A stretch of DNA of 64,000 nt from Berberis thunbergii (GCA_003290165.1 QNQO01000202.1:1054001-1118000), one strand, 5' to 3'. Positions 1 to 12,037 are shown, counted from the first letter of the stretch. Notes: generated by a model from the sequence alone, not told the origin. Numbers and translations: made by a program.

Positions 1-1153
1 CTCCAATAGTCTACAAGCTTCTGCCACTGGGCCTTATCCACCCCATCATCAGTGTGCTCATCTTGTTGCTCAATTGGTCGATCATAACTAGATATTCCAT
101 GAACAAATAGTGCTTCCATTGTTTCCAACAATCTCTAGCTTTAGTTTGGACCCATTTCTATCAAATTTTAAAAGCAAGTTTTTTTTTATAGTATAATATA
201 ATCACATGACGATATATAAAAACACTAATGATCAAATTATAAATAAAATCACTGCTCAAGATAGACAAAGACCTTAGTTTTCTCCATACAATTTTTGAAT
301 GAGAACTTTGCCTGTGACAAAATTGTAGGATTCCAATAATTATCAAGCTATATTAAGTAATATAGAGATACTTTTTGCAAAAGTTAGCTCTATCATAAAT
401 TATTAAACTTGGGTGACTATTACCAATATGATCTTCCAAATAATTTCCTTCACCTTTTATGAAATTTTCGGCCATTTGCAAGGTAAAAAAGGCACCTTAT
501 TTCCATCCCATGCGATAATACCTATTTCTGTTAATACTTTTGTCGCAGTCTTGCCGATAGGCTGTCCAAAGGCATTGCATTTCACCACCATCAATTCTGT
601 CTGATTTGGGACATCATATTGATGAGTACCCCTGCGTTTTTTATATCGTCGTACTGCAATTCCAATAGCACCAAAGTTAAATAAGCTAGATAACATGAAT
701 ATTACAAATAACTTCGATTGACTCAAACTCTGTCATTTCTGGAATAAAAAAAAATGATACACTTGCGATAAGTCAGCAAACATTACCTATACGTACATCT
801 GCCTCCCTGTGCCTTGTAGATTGGCTCCCATCTGCACTTTTGTCTAATTGTTCCATTTCATTCATATCATGGTCACCAAGGTCTTGTTGATCATCAGATA
901 GATGTTGACCCTCTCCAGCAATAGAGGGACAAATAGTCTCAGGGACTACACTATCTATTTGAGATAGTTGAGACACATGATGTGACATTTCCTGACTTGA
1001 TAGAGCTTGTGAAGTAGAAGCACGCTGTGAAAAGGTGGATCTTCGATAATGCAACTGTCCTCTTTGAGTTGGACGCTTCATATCTAGCTTTTTTAACCTT
1101 GTATAACTTTCAAGATTGCACATATTCATGCATAGAAAAAAATATAAGTTCAA
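1..1153 (-). pseudogene. ptta-like CACTA protein (Transposase_24), N-terminal part
   Basis: This is the second protein of the CACTA element, downstream of the transposase. A Ser/Gln-rich linker (about 1082-790: RSTFSQRASTSQ) is followed, after probable introns, by a segment at 457-640 with the start of the plant transposase ptta/En/Spm family: VKCNAFGQPIGKTATKVL, then WDGNKVPFLPCKWPKIS. A further piece near 118-1 contains a D-x-x-QW-x-x-LV-x-YW pattern found later in the family and runs off the window edge. The role of ptta proteins is poorly known; TNPA-like proteins bind subterminal repeats. Exon limits are approximate. Spacer at 130-450 shows no coding. Confidence 0.6.
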
Positions 1154-1355
1154 AAAGCAACATCAAATTATTTTCAACCATAGAGCCAAATAGATTGAAT
1201 CACATATATTCATCCATTGAATAAAATATAAGTAGCAGTCATATAATATGCATAGAATAAAATAGCATTCAAGTTGAGATGCAGATAATGTGCTCATACT
1301 TTAAAATATGAATGACAACTTCATACAACTCAATGAACTTAGGAAACCTAACTTG

Positions 1356-4300
1356 TTAACACTCTATTACAACATCTTCATCACCAACCATATTATCCAA
1401 CCTTCTAACAGGAAATGGGTCAGATTCAACAAGTTTTTCTTCAGTGGATGTAGAAGACTCTCCATTGACATCATAAAATTCTCTAGGCTTTATCTTAACA
1501 GGGACGTGCCAATCAGTTTTAACAGGATCTTGTACATAAAAAACTTGTTTCGCTTGTGAAGCGAGAATGTAGGGTTCTTCAGTATGTAGTAGTCGATTAA
1601 GTTTCACGATTGTGAATCCTAACTCGTCTACCTCAATGTCGCACCTATCAACCCAATCACATCTAAATAGCACTACATTTTTCCCTCCTCCGTAATCCAG
1701 CTCTGTGATGTCAGTCAACATGCCATAGTACGTCACATCTAATGTTGTCGGGGAACTGTCATTAACCGTTCCATAATTAGTGCAACTTGCAAAGAGTACA
1801 ACTCCACTGTTCTGGGTTTTACTTCTCCTATTTGCACACTACGTGCGATACCTATACCCATTAATAAGGTATTTTTAAACTTGCGAACAACCTTGGAAGG
1901 ACCCCATGACAAGTGTTGAACATCATTAGGTTCACCAGAACTGCTGACCTATTCATTAGAAGCCAAAGAATGCACAACCTTAGTATTTGGTTAACATGAC
2001 TTTACAACTTAGTATAGGCAAAACTCACAGCATCACGAAACCACTGAGGAAACTCAGAGTTATGAATCCGATCAATGTCTATTTGTCGCTTGTTCGGGTA
2101 TCGTGCTTGGAGGGCTTCCTTATGTTCTCTACAAAAGGTTAAGATGCATTAGAGATACTAAGGGTGCTAAAAAGTCGAGAAACAAGTGGAGAGGAGATAG
2201 TAGACGTGCATACATTACATGTGTGTATATTTCAGATGTGTTAAATGTGTGAAGGTACCTAGGAGATATAATTTGACATGATATATTAGTAGTTATTTTA
2301 ATACATACTACTTAACATTATGACACATGGTTTGGGGATTTACCTCTCAATAGGATACATCCAGCGATAGTGAACAGGTCCTGCCATTTTAGCCTCACTT
2401 GCCAAGTGTATGGACAAGTGAACCATGATACCAAAGAAAGTGGGCGGATTCTCAAGATGACAAAGTACTAGAGGTATATGACTTTCTAGCTGCCCTTAGC
2501 AATTAATTGTCCCAGTTTTGGAGCACAATTCACGAAAATACGTACTTAGCTCTATCAAAATTGTACTAACTTCTTTGGAAAAATTTTGCGAATTGCTATT
2601 GGCAGTAGATGTTGCATTAATATATGGCAATCATGACTCTTCAATCCTGATATTTTACATTCTTTCACACGAACACATCGTGATAAGTTACTCGAATAGC
2701 CATCTGGCACTTTAACCTTGGAGAGCACCGTGCAAAATAGCTATTTCTCTTTCGCGGTCAAGGAGTAACACGCCTTAGGCAAATGAACCTTACCAAAAGT
2801 AGTTTCTGGATGCAGGGCATGCCTAATGTCCAGTTCTTGTAGGTCCAAGTGGGCATTCAACGTGTCCTTGGTTTTCCCTTCCATGTTTAGTAGTGTTCCA
2901 ACTAAACTCTCGCAAATGTTCTTCTCGATATGCATCACATCAAGGTTATGACATATTAAGAGATGTTCCCAATAAGGCAATGAAAATAAAATATTTTTCT
3001 TCTTCCACCCTATTACTCCTTCACCATCCCTTTTGCGCTTAGAGCCAACTACTTGTGCATGGTGCTTCCCAAATGTTATTGTCACCTTACTTGCCTCGGC
3101 TAGCAATTGTTGCCCAGTCAAGTTAGGGGGAGGAGATCGTAGTTCAATCTTTCCATCAAATGGTTCTACTTGACGTCTATATCTATGAGTCTGAGCTAGA
3201 AAGAGACGATGACCCATATAACAAAACTTTCGATAATTTTTAGATAATGATGTGATGTCTTCACATTGCAAGTGGGGCATGCATACTTGCCTTTTGTGCT
3301 CCACCCAGACAAGTTTGCATATGCAGGAAAGTCATTAATTGTCCATAAGATAGTTGCACGCCTCACAAAATTTTCATTCATTGATGCATCATATGTTAGA
3401 CGCCCAACGTCCCATAATTCCTTCAACTCATCAATCAATGGCTGTAGATATACATCAATATCATTGCCTGGAGCACGAGGTTCAGGAATAAGCAATGACA
3501 TCATAAAGAAAGGTTGTTTCATACACATCCATGGCGGTAGATTATATGGAATTAAGATAACTGGCCATGTGCAGTGGGCAATACTAAGAGTTCCAAATGG
3601 GTTAAAGCCATCACTTGCCAATCCTAACCTGACATTTCGACCATCAACAACAAAGTCTGGGAATTGATTATCGAGATGTCGTCAGGCCATAGAATCAGCA
3701 GAATGCCTTAGGACATTGTCCCGTGCTCGTAAGTCTGCATGCCAACGCATGCTTGATGTTGTCTTATCTGACATAAATAGCCTCTGTAACCTTGGAATAA
3801 GTGGGAAATGCCACATTGTCTTAGCAGCTACCTCACGTCTCTTACTAGTAAGTACATTAGACCCATCATCTGCTTGTTTCCACCTTGATAAGTGACATAC
3901 AGGACATTATACTGCATTCACAAATTCATTTCGATACAAAATACAGTCATTGGGACAAACATCAATCTTGTTATAACCAAGGCCAAGATCATTCACAATT
4001 TTTTTTCGCCTTGTAGAACGAATCAGGCAAGCATTCACCAAGGGGGGAACACCTTTTTAAGAAATTTGAGTAGTTGAGTTACAAATTTGTTGGTCCAACC
4101 ATTTAGACACTTTAAGTGAAACAAGTGGACAAGGCAGGACAACTTGTTGAAGTTCTTGCAACCAGGGTATAGCTCTTGCTCAGCTTCCTCAACTAACTTG
4201 TAAAATGACATTGCCTCTTCATTAGGTTCATGGTGAATGTCTTCTTGTTCACCCATAATTGGCGATTGCCCAAATGCGTCATGTAACATGCCTTCCATAT

Positions 4301-4589
4301 CGTCCTCTTCCTCTTCTTCTGAATCTTCTTCATCTGCAATTGCATCCAATACTTTCAATTCACCGTGGTGTACCCATATACCTTTGGCATACTGACTATC
4401 CCACCCAAAAATGATTAGATGTTCATGAGCAATGTCACGAACTTGGAATTGCCTGTTACGACACCTCTTGCATGAACATTTTATCTTTCCATGAAATGAC
4501 ATCAACTCAAAAGCATCATTAAGGAAGGTGCGGAGCCCTAGTTGATATTCGGTGCTGAGACAATTATGCTTAATCCAATCTTTTTCCAT
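1356..4589 (-). pseudogene. TNP2-type CACTA transposase, decayed
   Basis: Transposase that would cut and rejoin CACTA elements. Domains in order on the minus strand: Transpos_assoc (4589-4440; CSCKRCRN zinc-ribbon-like core), an acidic linker, the TNP2 core (Transposase_21) at about 4000-2740 with RLGLASDGFNPFG, YNLPPWMCMKQPFFMMSLLI, PGNDIDVYLQPLIDELKELW and TINDFPAYANLSGWSTKGKY, DUF4218 at about 2715-2345 (GPVHYRWMYPIER before a donor GT), a short exon near 2130-2030, and DUF4216 at 1800-1356 (YYGMLTDI, ILASQAKQVFYVQDPV). Lesions are visible: in-frame stops after NEFVNAV (about 3910) and after DSMA (about 3680), and frame breaks in DUF4218 near 2600 and 2490. Residue order matches the family almost throughout, so decay is fairly recent. 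It shares a promoter side with the subterminal repeats to the right. Confidence 0.85.
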
Positions 4590-4599
4590 GTTGTAATCT

Positions 4600-7500
4600 A
4601 GCTTAGCCTGGATAATAGTATCAAGCTGAATTTATTAATTTACATCTATGAAAAGCAAAAATATCTTTATAAATGCAAACTAAAACTCATCAGACACTAA
4701 ATATTCAAGTTTATTTGATATTGTAACGGAGACCAAAACAAGTTGGTCAATAAAAATAGCCATGAATAAGCGGCTTGAATGGATTGTTGTACTTGAAGAG
4801 GAAATAGTTGTCATAATTGACTTTTTCTGCCTATTAACCAAGCGTTCGAAAAGATTACAATTTTTTTTTTTTTATAGTGGGATGAAATTTTCTAAAGCAA
4901 ACTGAAGATTCTATTCTGGCCCTTTGTTGTGTTCCTTTTTTTGGCTTTTTTGAAAAAAAAAATACATGAAGGGAAGACTGATTCTTGAAGTTGAAATTTC
5001 TTGAGCAAAGAATTGAATACGACAAGTTTTCGAAGAGTCTGTGCTTCCTTGATGAAGGTACATGCAAAACTTACCGCTAAGCAAAGCAAATGCATACATG
5101 ACCACTACAATTTATGCAAACTCCCTAAGCAAAACCTTCTTCAGGTAATGCTCTGTGAAGGAGATGAGTTTAAGTTCACAAAAAGGTTATGCTTTTGGAT
5201 CATCTGAAAAACTTTGAACTAACCCCTAATTTAGATGTTATAATGCAGAAAGATGTATAATGTATTTGTTAGTTGGTGTTGTTTACTTGAACATAAAGGT
5301 CCACATGTCCTTACACAAGCAGACACCATTGTTTTTTTTCATGAAATCTAGGGTCGTTGTATGAGATCTTTCTAACAAGAAAATAAGTTCATATACACAT
5401 TGTTCTTAAGTTCGCATAAACACGACAAAGATTTTATATTGCGTAAGACCAGTGATCCCGCCACTTTGTTTAATTGAAAAGCATATCTAAACATGTTATT
5501 TTAAAAAGATGAATTAAAACAAGTATACATCAGTTGCTATTATACATTATTTTTTACGGCTATTCAAATTTGAAGCTTGCCCTTGTAAGGTTTTACAAAC
5601 TCAAAATGTTATTTCTGTGGGATGCTCTATCCCTAAAAGCCATGCAAATGGGGGATCAACACAATTATATCAAACAAACCCAAAGTTCAAAATAAATGAA
5701 ACAATCAGGATAAATTTGAAGATAAGCTTTATAACAAACAGTACTCATGCATAACAATATATAGTCTTGCATAAGAATTCAAAAATCAGAACTTCCATGT
5801 CAAAGAATTTGTGAATGGCAATCTAATCATCAATGATTAAACATCAAAAGCAAGCTCGTTCATTAAAATGTGAGAGAAAACAGTTAATATTTTTTATTGA
5901 AACCAAATGAGTCTTACAAGTAATCTAAGTTATTACTTAAGACACTATCTAAATAAGACCTCGACACCTACTTTCCGCTCTAGCATTATCTAATTCCCAA
6001 ACAACTTGATGCTCCTTTAGAAATCCTTTTCACATGCACTTTCTTATATTCATTTACATGAATCAAATCTTGTTGTATGTGTAATTCCAAATATTTTAAA
6101 CCATAATTTAGTGCTCACTTTGCTAGTATCCCTATTATAGGATTTCTTCACAATTGTCAGTTTTGTAAGAATGTCTTTTATAGTGAAACATAGGCAAATT
6201 TGAGAGTTACATCAACACAACTTTTTTTTCCTTGTGCAAAACATCAATTTACCATATTCTTCCATACAACTTGATGACTTGACTGATGATATCATGAAGG
6301 AGTTCATGGTGATCAAGTATATAATATTTTCTTTATTGATCAACTCAATAATTCATTGTTTAGCCTTTTTAAATAGTATAACATAGCTTAATTCCATTTA
6401 TTATGAAAATTCTTTTAATCAGTATTTTTGTTTGGTAAAAGAGTCTTTTCGTTTTAAGTTTACATTTTCTTTTATCAATTTTATGTAAACACGAGGAAAA
6501 ATTTTATGTAGTGATCTTCAAAGAGACTCGATTTCTCCTACAATAACATTGAGATAGTCGACTAAAATATATCTATTTCTTATTGTCAACCACACTAATC
6601 ACCATTTGGCCCCTATTTTCTCTATTAAAAACTTAAAGATCAATGCTCACACCAAAAAAACCCCAATTTACTTAATTAATTTATCTATAAAGTGGTTAAA
6701 AGATATTGCATATACATATATCATGGCAAGGAGCATCGATGAAACCATTTATAAGATATAAGCATCTCAAGAAAACACACAACTTAATATAGTAAATTGA
6801 CGATAACATGACAAAAACTAGAGAATATAAATTTAGATAAACCCTTCTCAATCATTCTGCTCCTTCCACATATCATTAACTTGGGGAAACATGAAAGCAA
6901 CCCTCTATTATTCTTTCAGGGACATTAAACTACAACAAGTTACACAATTCTCTTTCATTGTATCTAAATTTGGCCAGTTCATTGTGACAGGAACTTCTAC
7001 TCAGACCCTCTCTTAGAAACTAGTAATCAAACATCTAAATTATAGTCTTATACTCACAAAGAAGTAACAATAGCATGGTTTTGAAGTAAAATTTTATACA
7101 GGCACTTGTTCACAATTCTAATTTCACAATAACCTCATCAAACTTTCGATTTACAATCATTATTTTCTGAGAAAATATTGAGATATCTGTGATAAATCTA
7201 GATATATTCTGATAACTTCATGACATGTCGCGATTTTTCTGCTTCTTTCAAGGGTGGAAACATAGGTTTTCAAGTGAGAAAGGAGTGAAAATCTTCTGAT
7301 AACACCACAGCCCATTACATTCACATCAACATATATGTTTTTGAAATCTTCAAAGAATAAGAAGAAGAAGAAAATTTGCACAAACCAATGAACATGATTA
7401 GGTTTGGCTCGGTTTTCATCTTGAAACCACAAACCAAATCGTATCAATTGGTTTTTACTCACCTTGAGCCCTGAATAGAGCACAAAAAACCCAAATTTCT

Positions 7501-7700
7501 CCCACCTTAAATTTGAAGAAGATGAAGAAGGAGATGTTATTCCTAATTCACGCCCAAAGCTTGGATGAAGAAGGAGATTAGGCCCCTCAACAGGTGACGC
7601 GGGTTCTTCCTCTCAGCGGGGTGACGCAGGATGTCAAAGCTTCTTCCTCTCAAATACGCTCTTCTCAAATACACAAGATTCCCAATTTTATTCGCGCCCA
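4600..7700. other. AT-rich interior of the CACTA element, no gene recognised
   Basis: About 3.1 kb between the transposase start and the first subterminal-repeat array. I see only short open frames, poly-T/poly-A runs and no motif I recognise on either strand. A minus-strand frame at 7483-7160 (107 codons) is open but looks like nothing known. It probably contains leader, intron and promoter sequence of the element. G/C rises near 7500-7690, where the text resembles a 5' untranslated leader. Confidence 0.5.
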
Positions 7701-7714
7701 AAGGTTTATTTATT

Positions 7715-7746
7715 TTGTGTATATATATATATATATATATATATAA
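7715..7746. repeat. (TA)n microsatellite
   Basis: Simple TA repeat just left of the first subterminal-repeat unit; the same gtgtatatata lead-in recurs at 10578 and 11430, so it belongs to the repeat unit itself. Confidence 0.85.
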
Positions 7747-7759
7747 ATTTTTTTTTAAA

Positions 7760-7905
7760 ATCGATTAGGGACGGAAAAAAACGTAGCAAATAGTTTTAAA
7801 TCTTAGCTACGGCTAATATACCGTGGCTAAATATTTTTTTTGTCTATATTATTTTTTTCAAAAAACCGCTTAGGGACGGCATAAACCTTAGCAAAGTGTT
7901 TTTAT
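7760..7905. repeat. CACTA subterminal repeat array, segment 1
   Basis: Copies of an imperfect palindrome of the form TTAGCTACGG...CCGTGGCTAA alternating with TTAGGGACGG...TTAGCAAA, separated by T-rich spacers. The same units resume at 8564, so the intervening stretch is an insertion. In CACTA elements such repeats are the binding sites of the element-encoded proteins. Confidence 0.75.
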
Positions 7906-7914
7906 CTATACATC

Positions 7915-8563
7915 TGACACTGGGTAGAATAGCGATTATTCTGCAGGCTAATAGCAACAGATGATTGACAGGGAAGAACAAAAGAAGATTACCCAAAAAA
8001 CATAGAGAAAATAACTCTAATGTTTAATCAAATTACTCAAATCAAAGGTCCCTCTAAAATTAGCCCAGAAGCCGGGCTTTATAACTAAAATTCGTGATTA
8101 TTATAATTTTACCAAAAATAACAAAACCCCAATACTCATGCTAAAACAAAATACGTAATGAAAGAAATAAACTGCCAGAAATCTGGCCCAAATTGGGTTC
8201 AGATTCGCTTCCTAAACAATAATTGAAAAATTACCAAAAAGGGAAAAAAAACTACTAAATTTGTGGATTCGAAAGGGGAAATGGTAGATATTTGCCTTGA
8301 AAAGATGTGCAACAAGCATGGCTAGTTGACCACGACATGCGCATTGAAAAGAGCCTTTTCCGAATTGGGGTCGTTTGCGCGATTCTGATATTCGTAGCCA
8401 AAGTTATGGCCAAAATACTAAAACGCACTCTAAATTGCCAAATTTGAAATAGAATTATGATTTTTTGTCATTCTTGCGCTGATCTGCTAATTCGAGATAT
8501 CTTAGTGCTAATAACGTGCTATCTGACAGTTCAGCATTATCTGACTCGGATCCTCCTGCATCA
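7915..8563. mobile_element. Probable solo LTR inside the subterminal array
   Basis: A 649-bp block that interrupts the regular repeat array. It begins TGACACTGGG and ends CTGCATCA, i.e. TG...CA, and is flanked by ACATC (7910-7914) and AAATC (8564-8568), a 5-bp duplication with one mismatch. The interior has no repeat units and no open frame. Solo LTR is the simplest reading; no second LTR, primer site or coding is present. Confidence 0.45.
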
Positions 8564-8935
8564 AAATCTTAGCTACGGCTAATATACCGTGGCTAATTTT
8601 TTTTTTTTTTTTTTTATATATTTGTTATTTCGAAAAATCGATTAGGGACCGCATAAACAGTAGCAAATAGTTTTTATTTGTAAATCTTAGCTACGGCTAA
8701 TATACCGTGGCTAAATGTTTATTTTATATATATTTTTTAAATCCATTAGGGACGGCTTATACCGTAGCAGTTTCAATTTTTATTTGTAAAACTTAGCGAC
8801 AGCTAATATGCCGTTGCTAAGTTTCAAATTTAGCGACGGCATCAAACCGTTGCTAAGTTGCAAATTTCGCAACAGCTTTAAACCGTTGCTAAGTTGCAAA
8901 TGTAGCGACGATATTTGCCATTGCTAATACTAACT
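8564..8935. repeat. CACTA subterminal repeat array, segment 2
   Basis: At least four further palindromic units: CTACGGCTAATATACCGTGG near 8574 and 8689, then diverged forms such as TTAGCGACGGCATCAAACCG and TTGCTAAGTTGC. It ends with TTGTTGTAGCTAAAAAAATT at 8935-8954, closely echoed at 10630 (TTGTAGCTAAAAGAATTACT), so the two ends may mark a duplicated or nested element boundary. Confidence 0.7.
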
Positions 8936-8954
8936 TGTTGTAGCTAAAAAAATT

Positions 8955-9640
8955 ACTAATGAAAATCCATTTTTTTAATGGAATTAGTTATTTCTATTAA
9001 TTTTCAGATTTCTCATTGCCTTTTTTTGTCATTCAGAAGAAGCATTTCAAACTTGAACACAATTATATTAATTTTCACCGTAAATGATGACTAATACACT
9101 AACCTGTTCGTATAATCAATAACTTGTCCATCACAAAAAATACAATCCTAAACAAGTTTATACTCTATCAACCTCAAATTGAAAATTATATATATATGAT
9201 TCATTGGGCTACATAAGCAGAAAACTTACATGGATTTACAATCAAGGAAAAACTAAAACTGGCAAATTTTGAATCAAGGTTTAACAAAAAAAACAACAAA
9301 AAGGATTTTGGAAAGACAAATCCGGAGTGTCCATGCTTTTTCAATCTTAATAAAATTTTCTCCCCGTCCAAATTCAAAGCGTCTGCAAGTTTTATAGAAA
9401 TCAAACAATCTTTCGGCCTACAGAAAAACGAAGGCACTTTAACTAGTCAAAAAGAGTAAAAACAAATGACTGAAAGGCAATAAGAATATCAAAGAGAATA
9501 TGGGTAAGATGCAGGAGATGATCCAAAAAAATTCTAAATCATTCTCATACCGAGCCTTTCAACAACATGAAGAAAAGAGATATGAAGATCAGGAGTCCAA
9601 CGTAGTCTAAGCAACTTTGATTGAATATACTGTCTTACTG
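8955..9640. other. Spacer in the CACTA element, no gene recognised
   Basis: AT-rich. A minus-strand frame at 9437-9201 (78 codons, SIKLADALNLDGEKILLRLK) is open and has amphipathic composition. It may be another captured exon, but I do not recognise it. Confidence 0.35.
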
Positions 9641-9645
9641 AAGTA

Positions 9646-9816
9646 GCCCTTTGTTGCGGAGTCCCCAGCAATACAGCTTTTGATGAATTTAGAACAACTA
9701 CCAGGTGCATGGATCACCAGGTTGTAAGCACAACTCGCAAAGGTCCATGGTTCATTCAAGGTGATCCAATGCTTCACTCTGTCACCAAGCTCCTTGAAAC
9801 AAACCTATGCATAATC
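9646..9816 (-). pseudogene. Captured GH1 beta-glucosidase exon fragment (catalytic acid/base region)
   Basis: Minus-strand translation gives DYA, a stop, then [20 protein letters not shown] and on through [14 protein letters not shown] and AGDSATKG. This is the conserved stretch of plant family 1 glycoside hydrolases around the catalytic acid/base Glu (T-x-NEP). The stop replaces the usual Glu of the DYAEVCF-type sequence. After SATKG the homology ends (normally EPYI follows). It lies between the CACTA terminus and transposase, in the same orientation as a second GH1 exon piece at 10052-10111, so both come from one captured gene. No function expected. Confidence 0.8.
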
Positions 9817-10051
9817 TTGTAATAATTTATGCCTTATTGGTTCACTTCATCCATTTTTTTCCCATCTAAAGCCAAAAAACAATTGTCTCCAAGTAATTAT
9901 TGTTCTTAACCTTATAATCGTAAAAATTGAGGCCCTTCAAAATAGTAACAAAGTCTTCAAGGACACTTTCAACTTTTCGAAATTTCCCTATTAGCAATTC
10001 ATCCACATCAAAATTATGCTCATGCTACTACTCACTTAGTATAATTTTTTA

Positions 10052-10111
10052 CCAAGAAACAGAGAACCTGTAAGTATCCACGTTCATTTTCTTCATTATC
10101 TTCACATCTTC
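10052..10111 (-). pseudogene. Captured GH1 beta-glucosidase exon fragment (upstream exon)
   Basis: After an acceptor-like TTCCAG the minus strand reads EDVKIMKKMNVDTYRFSVSW, the well-known GH1 segment (ED-x-x-x-MK-x-x-x-x-x-x-YRFS-x-SW) that in beta-glucosidase genes precedes the TxNEP exon found 236 bp further downstream. It then runs into KIILSE and a stop, so the true donor or the rest of the exon is lost. The conserved acceptor and gene order argue for capture of genomic DNA rather than cDNA. Confidence 0.75.
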
Positions 10112-10243
10112 CTGGAAATTATTGGAGGAAACAAACAAAAAATGAGCAAAAACAGGTTGTTCAATTTCAGAGAACACAAAATAATAGAGGAAAAGTTTTA
10201 ACAAATTATAAAACTGTCTAGGATAAGACTACATATATCCTTC

Positions 10244-10334
10244 CTTGATAATTGCCGAAATGCTCCGTGAGTTTCTCCTCTGTTGTCTCCCATGAAATCC
10301 TTTCAATGAAGAGCTTTCCCTTATCTGAATCCAT
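10244..10334 (-). pseudogene. Captured first exon of an RRM protein (plant hnRNP1/musashi-like)
   Basis: Start codon at 10334-10332 followed by MDSDKGKLFIERISWETTEE and KLTEHFGNY. Plant hnRNP1/RNP1-type proteins begin with almost the same residues: acidic MDSDQGKLFIGGISWETxEE..L..HFG.YG, the first half of the first RNA recognition motif. The RNP2 core has ER in place of the usual Gly-Gly, and homology stops after FGNY, so only a dead fragment remains. Sequence to the right (10335-10560, TTTTGTGAGAGATTTGGGG on the minus strand) looks like the gene's 5' leader, taken along. Confidence 0.75.
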
Positions 10335-10595
10335 GATGGGTTTTGGGTTTTCTTATCTGACTTTGAAGGAAGAAGAATACGCAGAGAAGTGCCGCGAAGA
10401 GCGAAAAAAATGGGGAAAGGAGACGAAGATGAAGAATATAAAGAAGGATGGGTTTTCTTCTCTTCGATTTCTTCTCTCTCACAACTTAGTGATTTTTCTC
10501 TCCCACAAAAACCCCAAATCTCTCACAAAACCCCCAAGGATGGGAACGATTTCTTCTCGGCCAAAACTTCATTTTTTGTGTATATATATATATAT

Positions 10596-10645
10596 TAATT
10601 AGGGGCGACTTATACCGTAACAAAGAAATTGTAGCTAAAAGAATT
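10596..10645. repeat. Isolated CACTA subterminal repeat unit
   Basis: A single unit (ATTAGGGGCGACTTATACCG) with the same TATATA lead-in as the large arrays, followed by TTGTAGCTAAAAGAATTACT as at 8937. It directly abuts the captured RRM leader. Confidence 0.55.
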
Positions 10646-11154
10646 ACTAAAGCTTCTCTTTTAAAGAAACTTTTACAAAAAATGTTTCCCCTCGATGAGC
10701 CTCATCTGCTTAAGTCATGCAGTGAAGTAAGAACCAATATTATATAAGGTAAAGAGAACATTCGACAAATGTATGCAATTTTAACATTTAACAAATGTTA
10801 GCCTTGGTTATGAATTACTAAAACTTCTCTCTCACCTGAAGAAGAAGACGCACGCAGGAGATGGCGGGGTTGGAGTGGGCGGAGGTGATAGAGAGTAGAG
10901 AATAAGGGACAGAGAGTACCACCACGGCACCACCATCTTCTTCTTTCTTCGCCTGAATCGCCCTCCTCCTTCTCTTATTCTTTTCTTTTTCTCCTCCCCT
11001 TTTTAGCTCCTTCTCGGCTTCTCCTTCTGAAGAGAAACTAAGAAAAGAGCAAAAATGAGGGCTCCTCCTTTGGATTATCCTCATCCGTTGATCACAACAA
11101 AGATTAGATTAGATCACATCCATTGGATTATCCTATAGATTGATACCAAAAGCA
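10646..11154. other. Leader-like GC-richer segment, unassigned
   Basis: Contains a purine/pyrimidine-skewed stretch (10830-11060) with an 88-codon minus-strand frame rich in Lys, Arg and Glu (KELKRGGEKEKNKRRRR). Composition resembles a transcribed 5' leader more than a protein domain. It may be another captured host leader; no motif is recognised. Confidence 0.3.
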
Positions 11155-11830
11155 AAATTAGGGATGGCTAATATACCGTAGCTAATGATTTTAGCTAATA
11201 TTTTTTGGTATATATGTATTTTTTTTAATCCATTAGGGACGGCTAATACCATAGCTAATGATTTTTATTTGTAAAATTTAGCGACAACTCATTTGTCGTG
11301 GCTACATTTTTTTTGTATATATGTATTTTTTTTTTCAAAATTCATTAGGGACGGCTAATACCGTAGCTAATAGATTTTTATTTGTAAAACTTAGCGACGG
11401 CTCATTTACTGTGGTTAAATGTTTTTTTTGTGTATATATATTTTTTTTCAAAAAATCCATTAGGGACGACTTATACCATAGCTAATGAATTTTATTTGTA
11501 AAATTTAGCGACAACTCATTTACCATGGCTAAATGTTTTTTTGTATATATATATATTTTTTTTCAAAAAATCCATTGGGGACGACTTATACCGTAGCTGA
11601 TTTTTATTTGTAAAACTTTGCGACGGCTCCTTTACCGTGGCTAATGCTTTAATTCGCTACAGTTTTTTCTGAATTTAGCGACGATTTTCCTGTCACAATC
11701 ACAGTTTTTATAATTTTGGGTGTTGACAACTACGAAAAGATTTAGTAACGGTTTTTTGCCGTTGCAAAGCTTTTAATTAGTGATGGTTTTTTTATTCTAT
11801 CTCTACTATTTGTAGCTATTGAGGTTTTTT
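11155..11830. repeat. Terminal subterminal-repeat array of the CACTA element
   Basis: Five to six units of about 110 bp, each with an arm pair of the form TTAGGGACGGCTAATACCGT...GCTAATG and TTAGCGACGGCTCATTTACC...GTGGCTAA, ending in degenerate copies up to the terminus at 11838. Repeated inverted arms could fold into hairpins. Density increases toward the end, as expected for transposase or TNPA-like binding sites. Confidence 0.8.
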
Positions 11831-11838
11831 TTGTAGTG

Positions 11839-11954
11839 TAATATTATGAATTTATCCTCAAATTAGATAAAAACCCAAATGTGCCTATAAAGAAAACTAT
11901 TGGGTCCGAGTTTACATTGGACCTAGGCTCTAATTTCTAGCAAACCACTAAAGG

Positions 11955-12037
<83 letters not shown>

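Larger units (their letters stand above)
1..11838 (-). mobile_element. CACTA (En/Spm) transposon, 5' part, truncated by window edge
   Basis: Seen: read on the minus strand the sequence ending at 11838 starts CACTACAAAAAAAACC, a typical CACTA terminus. It is followed by about 0.7 kb of repeated palindromic motifs (subterminal repeats), then by captured host exon pieces, and from 4589 leftward by a TNP2-type transposase and a ptta-like protein. The order 5' terminus, subterminal repeats, TNP2, ptta is that of autonomous plant CACTA elements. The first three bases outside are TAA (11839-11841), the expected 3-bp target duplication; the matching end lies left of the window. The coding part has stops and frameshifts, so the element is not autonomous now. 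The 7-kb leader is long, and repeat arrays at 7.7-8.9 and 10.6 kb suggest a composite or nested element. Confidence 0.8.

Noticed and set aside
8939..8945. Second CACTA terminus at the end of the 8.9-kb repeat array
   Set aside because: Minus strand reads AGCTACAACAAG, not CACTACAACAAG, and no 3-bp duplication partner is found; kept only as a hint of nesting.
10252..10602. 116-codon plus-strand frame
   Set aside because: Antisense shadow of the captured RRM exon and its leader; ends in TATA repeat.
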